Positions 35,447 through 44,620 of a DNA stretch of 64,000 nucleotides are shown here, in pieces. The notes below the pieces were generated by a model. That model was given only the letters and a program-made list of their open reading frames with translations, made no database searches and had not been told where the DNA came from. Source of the stretch: Paralcaligenes sp. KSB-10. Its GTDB lineage: Bacteria > Pseudomonadota > Gammaproteobacteria > Burkholderiales > Burkholderiaceae_B. Made by a program: the position numbers and the translations under genes. Location of the stretch: the NCBI RefSeq assembly GCF_021266465.1, contig NZ_CP089848.1:2790001-2854000 (forward strand), written 5' to 3'. Every line of letters begins with the position of its first letter. The stretch's first letter is position 1.

Positions 35447-35561
35447 GCTGGCCTGATCTGAGCTGGCCTGAAAATAATCTTATGGCCTCATGAAATCATC
35501 CAGCTGGACGGATCGGCTAGAATCTTTACGCCTCCTCAGCAGCCTCAATGGTGTATCTATC

Positions 35562-36050
35562 ATGAAACAGCTACTCGTCTTTATTGCCCTGGCAACCGCC
35601 AGCCTGTTCGGCCATACCGCCCACGCGGAGAAAGTCGGTTGCGTCAGCACCACCTGGCGCGTCGTCAATAACGACAAGGTCTGCGTGCAATCATTCAAAG
35701 ATCCGGATATCGACGGCGTGGTGTGCCATGTGTCGTATGCGCAAACTGGTGGAATTTCGGGGGCGCTCGGCTTTGCCGAGAACCCTTCGCGCTTTTCGCT
35801 GGCCTGCCGTCAGACGGGGCCCATAATCAGCAAGAAGAAAATTCCAGCAATCGAGGAAGGCGTCTTCACGCACCGGATGAGCTTCCTGTTCAAGGGACTG
35901 AATGTATCCCGGCTTGTGGACAAAGCCAACAACACACTGGTGTACCTGGTCGTCAGCGAGAAAATCATCGACGGTTCTCCGTTCAACAGCGTCTCGACCG
36001 TCCCCCTCATGCCCTGGGGGACCCAGCAGCCCGTTCTTGACACAAAATAA
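35562..36050 (+). CDS. creA: CreA family protein
   Basis: A 162-residue periplasmic protein of the CreA family. The ATG at 35562 gives a signal peptide (MKQLLVFIALATASLFGHTA then HA). The mature part has the family blocks 'VGCVSTTWR', 'DPDIDGVVCHVSYAQTGGISGALGFAENPSRFSLACRQTGPI' (in short pieces) and four cysteines. The function is unknown despite the name 'catabolite regulation protein A'. It converges on the GMC operon end, with an 79 bp gap, and is probably monocistronic. Confidence 0.88.
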   Translation: MKQLLVFIALATASLFGHTAHAEKVGCVSTTWRVVNNDKVCVQSFKDPDIDGVVCHVSYAQTGGISGALGFAENPSRFSLACRQTGPIISKKKIPAIEEGVFTHRMSFLFKGLNVSRLVDKANNTLVYLVVSEKIIDGSPFNSVSTVPLMPWGTQQPVLDTK

Positions 36051-36129
36051 TTTCGGCCGAGCCACGGCGGGGCGGCACACTGACTCGACGTCATCCGCCC
36101 TACGCACAATACAATCTTTGCGCTGGAAC

Positions 36130-37716
36130 CTAGCCATCCCGCCCCAACCTCTCGCAATTCAATTCAGCCAGCGCCGCTATCGTTCGCGACGGATTCAGCC
36201 CTATCGCTCGCGGTATGGTCGAGCCATCCATCACATACAGGTTTTCATACCCGAATACGCGGCCCCGCGCATCCACCACGCCTTCCGCCGCCGTCAAGCC
36301 CATATTGCAGCCGCCCAGCGGATGGGGCGTAATCAAATTGCGCAGATAAGTCCAGGTAGGCGGCACCCATGGCTCGCCGCCGGTTGCGTGGGATAAGCGA
36401 GTGTGCACCGCGGCCATCGCCTCGACCATGGCCTCCGAACGTTCATAATGCCAGTGCATTTTCAGGGAACGTTGCCAGGGAGCGTACCAGGGACGACCCA
36501 GATACATTTGCCCGTCGGATGCATCGACCCCCTGGCCAAACCAGAGCATCATGTTGGCAAACGGATCCTCCGCATCAAGCAAAGCGCCCAGTTCCTTCCA
36601 TGAACGCCGCAGCTTTCCCCATCCCGCATGCCTGACACGGCGCTTGATGAACGCGCCCAGTAAATTGGGTATGCCGCCATCTTCAATAAACAGGGCCTGT
36701 CCATCGACAGATCGATCCAGCAAGTCGATGGCGCTGGAAATCGTCACTCCGCGGGAGGGCGATACGGCACGCGATTTGTAAAACGCGGGCGTCACGAAAT
36801 CGCCATTGAATGCCCAGCCGTGGCCCAGGCGCGAAGACAATGCCGGCAGGCTGCGGTGTTGGTCGCGGCACCGCAGCAGCAATTCCGTGGAGCCGATAGA
36901 GCCTGCGGCCAGTATGACACGTTGCGCCGTTATGATTCGCCGCCTGCGTTGTCCGCTCTTGATGCAGTCGGCATGTATGCGCCATCCTGTGCCTTCAGGC
37001 TCCAGTGAGCAAACCAGATGCAGGGGCCATATCTCCGCGCCTTTCGATTCAGCCAGAGCCAGGTAGTTCAAGTCGAGCGTGTTCTTGGCCGATACCTGGC
37101 ACCCGATATCGCAGTTGCCGCAGTGCACGCAGGTTCCTTGTAATTTCCCCTGGGCATTGATAAATTTCCTGGAGTGATGATCGGCATGCGCATCGGCCAG
37201 ATCGTAGCGCCACTCGCGGTCGAAGCTGACCGCGAGTGGCACCGTATGAAAGCGATCGCCCCATCCGCATTTCTGCGCACTTTCCTGCATCAGACGGGTA
37301 TGTTCACTCCATTGCGCTTCGGGCAATTCCTGCACATCGAGCATGGCGCCTACCCTATCGTAATAGGGTTTCAGCACCTCATGCGTAATTTCCGGCGGCC
37401 AGCCATGGCGAAACATCTCGGGTTTTGCTTCAACCGAAACATTGGCGTAGATGAGCGAACCGCCTCCGACACCGGCACCCGCCGCCACCCACATATCGGC
37501 AAAAGTGCGCAAGTCTACCCAGCCATTTTGCTTGTGAGGCCTGGCCTGGTCCCAAATCCAGGCATCATCGGCCTCGCGGGGATATGTCTCGGGAGTCCAA
37601 TGCCTGCCGCGCTCCAGAACCAGCACTTTCTGCCCCTGCTCGGCCAACCGGCAGGCCGACACAGCGCCGCCAAATCCGCTGCCGACAACGATTGCATCAA
37701 AATCGTATGTGCTCAT
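36130..37716 (-). CDS. GMC oxidoreductase, cholesterol-oxidase-like
   Basis: A 528-residue FAD enzyme of the GMC superfamily. The FAD motif 'VVGSGFGGAVSACRLAEQG' is at residues about 11-29. A cysteine-rich 'CVHCGNCDIGC' and 'KNTLDLNYL' follow, typical of the cholesterol-oxidase-like branch. 'HPLGGCNMG' begins near residue 465 and the C-terminal 'DGSTIPRAIGLNPSRTIAALAE' is conserved. It probably oxidises an alcohol of a lipid-like or sterol-like molecule. It is the last gene of the eight-gene operon 44439-36130 and overlaps the metallophosphoesterase gene by 4 bp. Confidence 0.9.
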   Translation of the reverse strand: MSTYDFDAIVVGSGFGGAVSACRLAEQGQKVLVLERGRHWTPETYPREADDAWIWDQARPHKQNGWVDLRTFADMWVAAGAGVGGGSLIYANVSVEAKPEMFRHGWPPEITHEVLKPYYDRVGAMLDVQELPEAQWSEHTRLMQESAQKCGWGDRFHTVPLAVSFDREWRYDLADAHADHHSRKFINAQGKLQGTCVHCGNCDIGCQVSAKNTLDLNYLALAESKGAEIWPLHLVCSLEPEGTGWRIHADCIKSGQRRRRIITAQRVILAAGSIGSTELLLRCRDQHRSLPALSSRLGHGWAFNGDFVTPAFYKSRAVSPSRGVTISSAIDLLDRSVDGQALFIEDGGIPNLLGAFIKRRVRHAGWGKLRRSWKELGALLDAEDPFANMMLWFGQGVDASDGQMYLGRPWYAPWQRSLKMHWHYERSEAMVEAMAAVHTRLSHATGGEPWVPPTWTYLRNLITPHPLGGCNMGLTAAEGVVDARGRVFGYENLYVMDGSTIPRAIGLNPSRTIAALAELNCERLGRDG

Positions 37717-39701
37717 GTGGGGGCCTTGGGTTTAGACGAAATATGAATCGGGGTCTCGATCAGCTCGACCTTGATGGGGTCGGCCGGCACGAATCGCGCC
37801 CCGGAGCCGGGAAATGCCCGCAGGCGCCAGGTGTTGCCCGCCCGCATCAGAGACTGGACTCCGATACCAGTCTTCCAGTTCTTGCATACCCGTTCGATCT
37901 TGATCGGATAAATCGTCAGGCCGTCCGCATCGATCCGCATACGCAGGAAGCTCTTGCCATCGGCAATGCCCTGCGATGAAAATACCTCGTCGCTATGCCA
38001 ACCGAACCAGGCATCGGCAAGAACCATCCAGCCGCCGAACAGAAAGCCGCCAATCACGCCGCCGAACACGCTTGTTTCAACAATGAACAGCAGCACATGG
38101 CGCCAGTCATCCAGGAATACCTCGACGGGCATGCCCAGAGATCGTGCTACCCAGCCGAGATTGAAATAACCCATCAACCATAACAACAGGAAGGCCAGCA
38201 TCAAATGCAGCATGCCGTGCAACATCCCGCCGATACAGGCGCGGCGACGATCCGTGTCGGTGCTGGACATTGTGAACAGCCCCGGCCCGACCACAATGAA
38301 CAGCGTAAAGATCATACTGGCCGGGCTATGCGCCATGACATGCGCCACCGCCGGCAACAGTGTGTCAAAAAACCCATGTAAGGTGACGGGCGCCTGGGCC
38401 AGATACGCCATCAGGGTCTTTCCACCCAGGAAAGAGTTTGGAACCTTGCTGGCGCTTTGTATAACCCACAGATAAAGCAGGTAAAGGGCCGCCAACTGAA
38501 GGCAAAACAGCGAATTCCTGATGGGCAGCAGGCAGGCGGCATTTCGCAAACGGCGCGACCATGCCGCATCGGGAAACGCGGTACTCAGCTTATAGCGCTC
38601 TTCATTTCCTGCTTCGGACTTGAAGCACAGCTGTTCGGGCAAATGATGCGTACCCAGCAAATAGGCGCCTCCGCCGCCGCAGGTAACGCGTTGCGGCAGC
38701 GTGCCGGCCTCATCGGGCTCATAACGCGCATAATGATGCTGGTCACCCGTCAGGACAGCGGCCAGGCATACACCTTCGCATGCTTCGACCAGGCCTTCGA
38801 TCTTGCGCAGGCTCAGGAACCGCGGAGTCTGTGTTTCTATCGATCGCAGCCAGCTTGTGCTTTCCCGCGAAGAAGGCCTGGCTGCCGCCGCGTTTCCCGC
38901 GCCGCCAGCGGGACTTCGCTGAAATGCCAGCCGCTCGCTTTCGTCGATCCAGCTCGGCTCAGGAGCGCATATGATGACGCGATCTCCTGCCTGCAGCAGC
39001 GGTGCGGCTATGCATTTGAAATAGTTGAGCTGCGGCGCATCCATCAGCGATTCCAGCTGCAAATCCAGGCCCCACAACCACCAGCCGTGCGGCAGCCTGG
39101 CGGCAAAGTAGCTGGTGCGTTGCACGGTTTTCCAGCGCCCGATGGCCTGCCGGGCGCAAAACAGGCTTGTAAAACCGCGCAGACCGTCATACCAATCGTG
39201 ATTTCCGGGAATGGCCACTATTTGCGGAGCGTCTTCTTCGTCGCGCGGCGGAATATCGGATGGGAATGCGCCACGGTACGGATCGATAAAACGAGTTCGA
39301 TAGCCGTCTTCCGCCGGCGTGGGGTAAACCTGGTCGCCGCCCAGAATCAGTAAATTGGCGCGTGGCAGCACAAACGCACCGTCGGCTACATTCAGTTGCT
39401 CACGACTGATAGACCAGGCAACGCTATAGGTCGAATCCCATCCATCGCCGGTGTCGGCCACGTAATCGATCCAGGTGATATCCCGTTCGGCAATTTGCAG
39501 TGGCTGCTTGAGGGCCTCGACATTCAGAACAGCCTGCAGGTCGCGCGCATCGGCGTAGGAGCCCAGGGTGGTCGCTATGGCGGCACGCACTCCGGTCTGC
39601 AGCAGTTGGCTGGGCGACAGCCAATTGGTCATGGGCTCGTGCGTATAGAGCTCGATGCGGCTTTTCGGTGCGGGAGTATCCGTAGCCATGCGCTTGGCCA
39701 T
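37713..39701 (-). CDS. Membrane-anchored metallophosphoesterase
   Basis: A 662-residue protein with an N-terminal calcineurin-like phosphoesterase domain and a C-terminal membrane region. Metal-binding motifs appear in order: 'DTGDGWD' (residues 83-89), 'GGDQVYP' (121-127), 'GNHDWYDG' (166-173) and 'TGDQHHYARY' further on. The C-terminal part has about four to five hydrophobic helices ('LQLAALYLLYLWVI', 'MIFTLFIVVGPGLF', 'LMLAFLLLWLMGYF', 'VFGGVIGGFLFGGWMVL'). It begins next to the patatin stop. It may hydrolyse a phospholipid-like or polyprenyl-phosphate substrate at the membrane. Confidence 0.85.
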   Translation of the reverse strand: MAKRMATDTPAPKSRIELYTHEPMTNWLSPSQLLQTGVRAAIATTLGSYADARDLQAVLNVEALKQPLQIAERDITWIDYVADTGDGWDSTYSVAWSISREQLNVADGAFVLPRANLLILGGDQVYPTPAEDGYRTRFIDPYRGAFPSDIPPRDEEDAPQIVAIPGNHDWYDGLRGFTSLFCARQAIGRWKTVQRTSYFAARLPHGWWLWGLDLQLESLMDAPQLNYFKCIAAPLLQAGDRVIICAPEPSWIDESERLAFQRSPAGGAGNAAAARPSSRESTSWLRSIETQTPRFLSLRKIEGLVEACEGVCLAAVLTGDQHHYARYEPDEAGTLPQRVTCGGGGAYLLGTHHLPEQLCFKSEAGNEERYKLSTAFPDAAWSRRLRNAACLLPIRNSLFCLQLAALYLLYLWVIQSASKVPNSFLGGKTLMAYLAQAPVTLHGFFDTLLPAVAHVMAHSPASMIFTLFIVVGPGLFTMSSTDTDRRRACIGGMLHGMLHLMLAFLLLWLMGYFNLGWVARSLGMPVEVFLDDWRHVLLFIVETSVFGGVIGGFLFGGWMVLADAWFGWHSDEVFSSQGIADGKSFLRMRIDADGLTIYPIKIERVCKNWKTGIGVQSLMRAGNTWRLRAFPGSGARFVPADPIKVELIETPIHISSKPKAPT

Positions 39702-41228
39702 TCAATGCGGCCGGCGCAGTATATACGTGCGCATCAGCTCAGCTGTAAAAAATCTGAAGAACCGCCACGACGCTTTAATGGACCGCCCCTCGGTCGGAGC
39801 ATTGGTGGCGTGAAACGTCCCAAGCAACCTGAACAAATCGGCCATCCCCAGCCGCAGCGTGCCTGCGCCGACTACGCGGCCCGCCGTATTGACCCCTTCA
39901 TGCAGCAGGCAAAACAAGGTAGTGGTTTCAGTCCAGAGGCGCCAAGGCCCGCCGAGCCGCACATGCTTTTTCCCCTCGAGGTAATAAGACTTGCCCGCAT
40001 GCCGAAACCCCAGCTCATAAACCATGTAGGTCAGGACGGGATCGCCACTGGGCGTAAACAGGCCGAACATTCCGGATTCCGCGGGAATCGACAGGCCGAA
40101 CGGTTCGAAATCGATATGGCCGGTAAGGTCGGCCTTGTGCTGCGGGTCAGCAACAAAAGTGGCAATATCGTTGATATGGATGCTTGCATTCATAGTCAAG
40201 GTCGTGCCAGCGGCCGCCGCGGCCTGCGGGTCGCTGACGCCAAGCGCGAACCCGCCCGACATCTTCTCGCGGAACGTAACGCCGATGCCGGGCTCTTGCG
40301 TCGCGGTGGCGCGACTGTCCAGCGGCGCCGGCTGCCGTGAAAGCAACACACGCCGAGCATCGCGATAACCCATGTCGATCAGGGTCGCGGCATCGATTCT
40401 TCCCAGATAGAAGTCCGGATCGAGCGGCAAGGGCAGCTCCGGCCTGATCACATAAACCACAATAGGCTCGCTATGCCCCTGCACCGTTTCGCCGGAAGCA
40501 ATGCGTGCATTCATCGCGGCAATCGTGGCAAGCTCCCAGTTCAGCGCCCCCACCGCACTCATCTCGATCATGTGCACGTACTGATTGAAAACCCCGTCCT
40601 GGAAAACGCGCGTGTTGCCTATGCACCAGACTACCCACAACTCACGCGCGCCGCGCTCTACGCAAGACAATAGATTGGCGTCCTTGATCCATACGGCGTC
40701 GGTCCACGTGCTGCCGTCCGCCTGCACCGCCGGCATGAAAATCGGCAGCGATGCGGCGGCAACCAGCCTTTGCATATCCAGTTGGGTGTGAGGAATGGGA
40801 ACCACTGTCTTGTCATCGAAACGGCACACATTGAACGCCGCCTCGATACCGATCGCCGCATTGATGTTGCCGATGTCGACACCCAGCTTCGGGTACACAT
40901 ACTGCACCATGCCATCGGCGTCACCCAGTGCCGGCATGCGGGCGGCGTGCAGGTATTCGGAAGCCGGACGCAACGAGGCAAATTTCTTCACCGACAGATC
41001 GCGCCACCGGGCGCATAGATCGTCCGGGGCAATCCCCGACATCAATGCGGCAAGGTTGATCGTGCCCCCCGAAGAGCCATCGGCAAAAGTAAAACGAATG
41101 CCTTCGTCGAACAAGGCCTTGACCACGCCCGCCTGATAAGCCACACGCATGCCGCCTCCCGCCAACACCAGGGCCCGGGCGGCCTGCGGTGCTCCGCCTG
41201 CGATTGGAGGGGTATGTTCAGCGTTCAT
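39702..41228 (-). CDS. Patatin-like phospholipase
   Basis: A 508-residue patatin-domain protein. The oxyanion motif 'LAGGGMRVAYQAGV' and the nucleophile elbow 'DGSSGGT' (G-x-S-x-G) are near the N-terminus. The catalytic aspartate is probably in 'TDAV' or the following 'IKDANL'. The C-terminal 200 residues are a separate, unrecognised domain ('MNASIHINDIATFV...DLTGHIDFEPFG'). It overlaps the neighbouring small membrane protein gene by 4 bp. A lipid acyl-hydrolase role fits the neighbouring PhaC-like hydrolase and phosphoesterase. Confidence 0.88.
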   Translation of the reverse strand: MNAEHTPPIAGGAPQAARALVLAGGGMRVAYQAGVVKALFDEGIRFTFADGSSGGTINLAALMSGIAPDDLCARWRDLSVKKFASLRPASEYLHAARMPALGDADGMVQYVYPKLGVDIGNINAAIGIEAAFNVCRFDDKTVVPIPHTQLDMQRLVAAASLPIFMPAVQADGSTWTDAVWIKDANLLSCVERGARELWVVWCIGNTRVFQDGVFNQYVHMIEMSAVGALNWELATIAAMNARIASGETVQGHSEPIVVYVIRPELPLPLDPDFYLGRIDAATLIDMGYRDARRVLLSRQPAPLDSRATATQEPGIGVTFREKMSGGFALGVSDPQAAAAAGTTLTMNASIHINDIATFVADPQHKADLTGHIDFEPFGLSIPAESGMFGLFTPSGDPVLTYMVYELGFRHAGKSYYLEGKKHVRLGGPWRLWTETTTLFCLLHEGVNTAGRVVGAGTLRLGMADLFRLLGTFHATNAPTEGRSIKASWRFFRFFTAELMRTYILRRPH

Positions 41229-41635
41229 TTCACGACTCCCACAGTGCCGCGAACCGTGTGCCAGACAAGCAGGCCGGTGGCGAGTTCAAGCACGGCAAAG
41301 GCTATGAATACCGGACTGGGCCGGCCGTCGGCCAGCCAGCCTCCCATGCGTGCGGCCACGCCGGCAAACACGCCGGCCAGAAACACTTTGTGCGCAAGCG
41401 AACGAAGAAATATCCGCCGCCTGTACGCAATACAGAAAATCCCGAACCCCAGCTCCAGCGATTTCAAGAATCGGTATTGGTTCAACAACGTGGCTCGCGC
41501 CGCATCATTCATATGGTCCATTGGTACTGAAAAAACCACTCGCAATTCCCACGACGCAATAAATACGCCACTGACACCGACACCCAGCAACATCAGCGTG
41601 TAGCCCCAGAAAAACCAGCGCGACAGAGTCGGCAT
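41225..41635 (-). CDS. Small membrane protein in the GMC operon
   Basis: A 136-residue protein with about four hydrophobic segments: 'WFFWGYTLMLLGVGVSGVFIA', a middle segment near 'LGFGIFCIAYRRRIF', 'VFLAGVFAGVAARMGGWLA' and 'VFIAFAVLELATGLLVW'. No known family is recognised. The start at 41635 is chosen because the upstream gene begins its stop region at 41638 and the frame before it has no membrane pattern. It overlaps the patatin gene by 4 bp. It may form a membrane complex with the two neighbouring small proteins. Confidence 0.65.
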   Translation of the reverse strand: MPTLSRWFFWGYTLMLLGVGVSGVFIASWELRVVFSVPMDHMNDAARATLLNQYRFLKSLELGFGIFCIAYRRRIFLRSLAHKVFLAGVFAGVAARMGGWLADGRPSPVFIAFAVLELATGLLVWHTVRGTVGVVK

Positions 41636-41637
41636 GC

Positions 41638-42015
41638 CTATCCTCCGCGTCGCCGCAAATCGATGAACAGCAGCCCGCTGGCAAAATCGAATGTCGCCAC
41701 CAATAAAGCCAAGGCCGCAAATACGCCATGGCCTACGCCCCATGCCACCAGGATGGACGCGCCGAATTTTTGCAAAGCGGCCCACAGCAAGACCACCGGC
41801 AAGGCTTCAGGCCTTTTTTGGGCATGCAGCACAGCGCAACCGAACAACACCATGAACATCCCGACCGTGGCAAACAATTGGCAGGCGGCAGGCGTCGGGT
41901 CGACATGCAATAAAGGCAACAGGGCAGCGGGCAAAGCCATTTGCGATGCACCGGTCAAGACCGTGATGCCCGCGATTACCGCTGTGGCGCGACGCTCGAG
42001 AATCAGGGTATTCAT
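41638..42015 (-). CDS. Small membrane protein in the GMC operon
   Basis: A 125-residue protein with about four transmembrane segments ('AVIAGITVLTGASQMALPAALL', 'LFATVGMFMVLFGCAVL', 'ALPVVLLWAALQKFGASILVA', 'GVFAALALLVATFDFASGLLF'). No family was recognised. It is 4 bp downstream of the 42020-42511 gene and 2 bp upstream of the 41225-41635 gene, so the three small proteins are made as a unit. Confidence 0.65.
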   Translation of the reverse strand: MNTLILERRATAVIAGITVLTGASQMALPAALLPLLHVDPTPAACQLFATVGMFMVLFGCAVLHAQKRPEALPVVLLWAALQKFGASILVAWGVGHGVFAALALLVATFDFASGLLFIDLRRRGG

Positions 42016-42019
42016 GGCA

Positions 42020-42511
42020 TTAACGTCCCAAAGCGGGATAGCGCAGCCAGTAGGCTCCCCGAGCGAAATACCACATCAGCGCGGCCCATTGAACGCACCA
42101 CAGGCCGACGCGAATCCGATTCAGCCGCATCCATTCCGCCAGCACATGCTGCAGCCGGCCGGCATCCTGGATATGACTGGCCATTTCCTGGTTCAAAGGG
42201 AAAATCCAATAAAGCGTCAGCACGGTGGAAACGGTCAGGCAGGCCAGTACGACAATCGGCACCCAGCGTGTGGCGTGACGCCACTCGAACACAAGCATGA
42301 TCGCGCCGCAGGCCAGCATGATCTTGGTCATGGTTGTGAAAAAGGCGGTTGCCGCCTGCACCTGCGGCACAAACTGGAGATAGTAGTTATCGGGTGTCAG
42401 TTGCGCGGCCAGCGGAAAGGAAAACAGCACCAAGGAACCGCCGGTGCCCAGATACATCGACGCGCACAAGAAGAGCAGTGCGTAGATGGCAACAAGCAGT
42501 TTCCCTTTCAT
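42020..42511 (-). CDS. Small membrane protein in the GMC operon
   Basis: A 163-residue protein with about four hydrophobic segments, starting with 'LLVAIYALLFLCASMYLG' and including 'MTKIMLACGAIMLVFEW', 'VPIVVLACLTVSTVLTLYWIF' and 'VGLWCVQWAALMWYFA'. No family is recognised. The ATG at 42511 overlaps the stop of the acetoacetate-decarboxylase-like gene by 4 bp; the long open frame further upstream is its shadow. Confidence 0.65.
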   Translation of the reverse strand: MKGKLLVAIYALLFLCASMYLGTGGSLVLFSFPLAAQLTPDNYYLQFVPQVQAATAFFTTMTKIMLACGAIMLVFEWRHATRWVPIVVLACLTVSTVLTLYWIFPLNQEMASHIQDAGRLQHVLAEWMRLNRIRVGLWCVQWAALMWYFARGAYWLRYPALGR

Positions 42512-43392
42512 GGGGCTTCCTCCCAGTTTGCGGCGCGATTCGGCGGAGGCAGCCATTCCTGCGACAGCCCCAGCGGATAAGTGGTTTCGAGACCTGCTCC
42601 CGGATCCACGATCGGATCGGCCTTGGTCTGAAACCAGCATTCGAAGTAATCGTCGAGGACACCGGCCGTGGACGGGAAATAGCCCGCGAAAATGGGGTCG
42701 GCATCGATATCGAGGGTCTTGAGAGGCGCCATGCGTGGATGATCGCCAATCAGCAATCTGGCCGAACCTTTCTTGAACAGGGAAAAACCCAGCTTGCCGC
42801 TGAAATAGATGTAGGACTTCATCAGCATGCCGCGAAACGTGCAGTAGTTGGCTGCCCCCATGCTGACGGGCAGCCAGGCGGAAGAAGGCTTCTTCACGTC
42901 CACCCGCATCATCATGTGGCCATCCAGATCGTACTGGCTGCTGATCCAGTCCCGGCCGACGACAAAATCCAGATTGGCCTGATGCTTGGGCATGCCCCAG
43001 ATACCCCTGCCGCCCTTGACCGAGATTTCGGTGGAAACCGGCAGGTCCCACACATACTGGCCGGTGCCGAAGGCCTTGACGAGCAAGCCCGGCAGCAGAC
43101 GCGGCGCGGGGCGCGCTCCATGCGTACAGGCAATGGCAACCGAATATTCAATATACCGGCCTATGTCGGTAATCCTGTAATCGACTACCGTCACCAACAG
43201 CAAGCCGCGGCGCCACAACTGAAACGGATGCACCTCGTTGCCGGGAATCAGGGCGCGCGCCGCATCCAGGTCGATGGAAAAAGCAGCCATCAGGGCCGGG
43301 GTCTGCTCCGAATTCACAGGCATGTGAAAAGGGATGCCGTCTATCTGCGCATATCGGCCAGCGAGTCGTTTTTGCCGTGCGGGAATGGCCAT
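42508..43392 (-). CDS. Acetoacetate decarboxylase family protein
   Basis: A 294-residue protein of the acetoacetate decarboxylase superfamily. The signature 'GGRGIWGMPKHQANLDF' matches the conserved region around the family Lys-containing active site, and 'VVDYRITDIGRYIEYSVAIACTHG' matches the core strands. Relatives include true decarboxylases and aldolase-dehydratases, so the exact reaction is open. It lies 15 bp after the PhaC-like hydrolase gene and overlaps the next small membrane gene by 4 bp. Confidence 0.85.
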   Translation of the reverse strand: MAIPARQKRLAGRYAQIDGIPFHMPVNSEQTPALMAAFSIDLDAARALIPGNEVHPFQLWRRGLLLVTVVDYRITDIGRYIEYSVAIACTHGARPAPRLLPGLLVKAFGTGQYVWDLPVSTEISVKGGRGIWGMPKHQANLDFVVGRDWISSQYDLDGHMMMRVDVKKPSSAWLPVSMGAANYCTFRGMLMKSYIYFSGKLGFSLFKKGSARLLIGDHPRMAPLKTLDIDADPIFAGYFPSTAGVLDDYFECWFQTKADPIVDPGAGLETTYPLGLSQEWLPPPNRAANWEEAP

Positions 43393-43407
43393 ATGCGTAA
43401 CTCCAGG

Positions 43408-44439
43408 TCAGGAAACCGGCCTGTCCAGCTCATCGAGCAGGACAGGAAAGGTATCGCTTGCTGCATTCTTGCCAATAAACACATCGAGGTGGCCGTAGCC
43501 CCCCAACACGCGCAAGGAGTGATAATCGGGACGATGATGATCGAACCAGTCGAAGCTGGCCTGCTGGCTTTGCCATTCAAAGCAGCGATTGAGTTGTCCC
43601 GCAACAAAAGCCACGCGTGCCGTTGTTTTGGGCGCAGCGGCGGCGAAATCGGCCGGCAATCCGGGGAGATCGTCCTGAGCCAGCAGGTGGCCCGCACTCA
43701 GGCAGCGTGTCATCTGCCGGAAAAACGACATAGGCACATTGGCGAACTCGCCGCGGATCCAGTCGTGAATGGCGTCATCCAGGTTTTCATGCCGCCACAA
43801 CACGGGAAAGCCCGTGCCATATGTGAAGCTGGAAAATCGGCAAACATTGTTGCGGCATTCGTGGTGAGTCAGTTTGACCAGGCCCTGCAGCACCAGGGGA
43901 ACCAGCCCCTCGGGCTTGTCGCCCCACTGGGGATTCAGGTAATCCGTTACCTTGCCGACCAGCGGCACCGCGTAACGCCCTTTTTGATGGGAAATCCAGG
44001 AAACCCTGGGATGCAGGGACACCGCATTGGATACGATGGTCGTCACCTGGGGTACCAGTCCCGCAATCGCCGACATGATGAAGCTGGTCGAGCCCTGGCA
44101 ATGAATGACGGCCTTCATGGTTGCCGCGCCGGACTCTTCAAGGACTTTGCGTACGGCAGCCGGATGATCGTAGAGCGCAGCCTGGTCGAGCGTCCATGGG
44201 TTCTTGGGCAAGTCGATGCTGGCGCGCCAGTTCTCGAGCCACACATCGTACCCGTGCTGCAACAGGTAATCGACAAAACTGACTTGAACGGGAGGCCGGA
44301 AAATATTGGCCCTCACCCCGGCGCCGTGCACCAGCATTACCGGCCCTTTGTCAGGCGTACGCTTGCCAAGCACGTGAACCAGGTTGCAGGGCATCCCGTC
44401 GTCGGCCAGGAACGGCACTATCCGATCGGTGGCGCTCAT
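43408..44439 (-). CDS. Alpha/beta hydrolase, PhaC/lipase-like with cysteine at the nucleophile position
   Basis: A 343-residue alpha/beta hydrolase. The oxyanion loop 'LVHGAGVRANIF' is clear. The nucleophile elbow reads 'IHCQGST' with Cys114 where most esterases have serine; PHA synthases also use cysteine in 'G-x-C-x-G'. 'YLLQHGYDVWLENWRAS' is likewise PhaC/lipase-like. The histidine is likely in 'GGYGHLDVFIG'. At the usual acid position it reads 'GQLNRCF', so the aspartate may be replaced. It is the first gene of the GMC operon. ATG at 44439 is used; GTG at 44445 is possible. Confidence 0.8.
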   Translation of the reverse strand: MSATDRIVPFLADDGMPCNLVHVLGKRTPDKGPVMLVHGAGVRANIFRPPVQVSFVDYLLQHGYDVWLENWRASIDLPKNPWTLDQAALYDHPAAVRKVLEESGAATMKAVIHCQGSTSFIMSAIAGLVPQVTTIVSNAVSLHPRVSWISHQKGRYAVPLVGKVTDYLNPQWGDKPEGLVPLVLQGLVKLTHHECRNNVCRFSSFTYGTGFPVLWRHENLDDAIHDWIRGEFANVPMSFFRQMTRCLSAGHLLAQDDLPGLPADFAAAAPKTTARVAFVAGQLNRCFEWQSQQASFDWFDHHRPDYHSLRVLGGYGHLDVFIGKNAASDTFPVLLDELDRPVS

Positions 44440-44620
44440 GCGCACCGCCGATCGGCCAGGTAAGTTCCGCGAAACTGCCCCTCGTAATCCATGCCACCCC
44501 TTTTGATCAGGGACCGCTTTTTTATAGAATTACATTTCTGCCAAACCTAAAGGCTGCATTTTTTATCAATTCAGCTCATGGTAAGTGAATTTACGCAAAA
44601 GGTTAAGCGTTTTTTCGCGC

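Noticed and set aside
37174-37746. Long plus-strand frames across the GMC/phosphoesterase operon
   Set aside because: High G+C creates long antisense frames; the minus-strand proteins have complete families and motifs.
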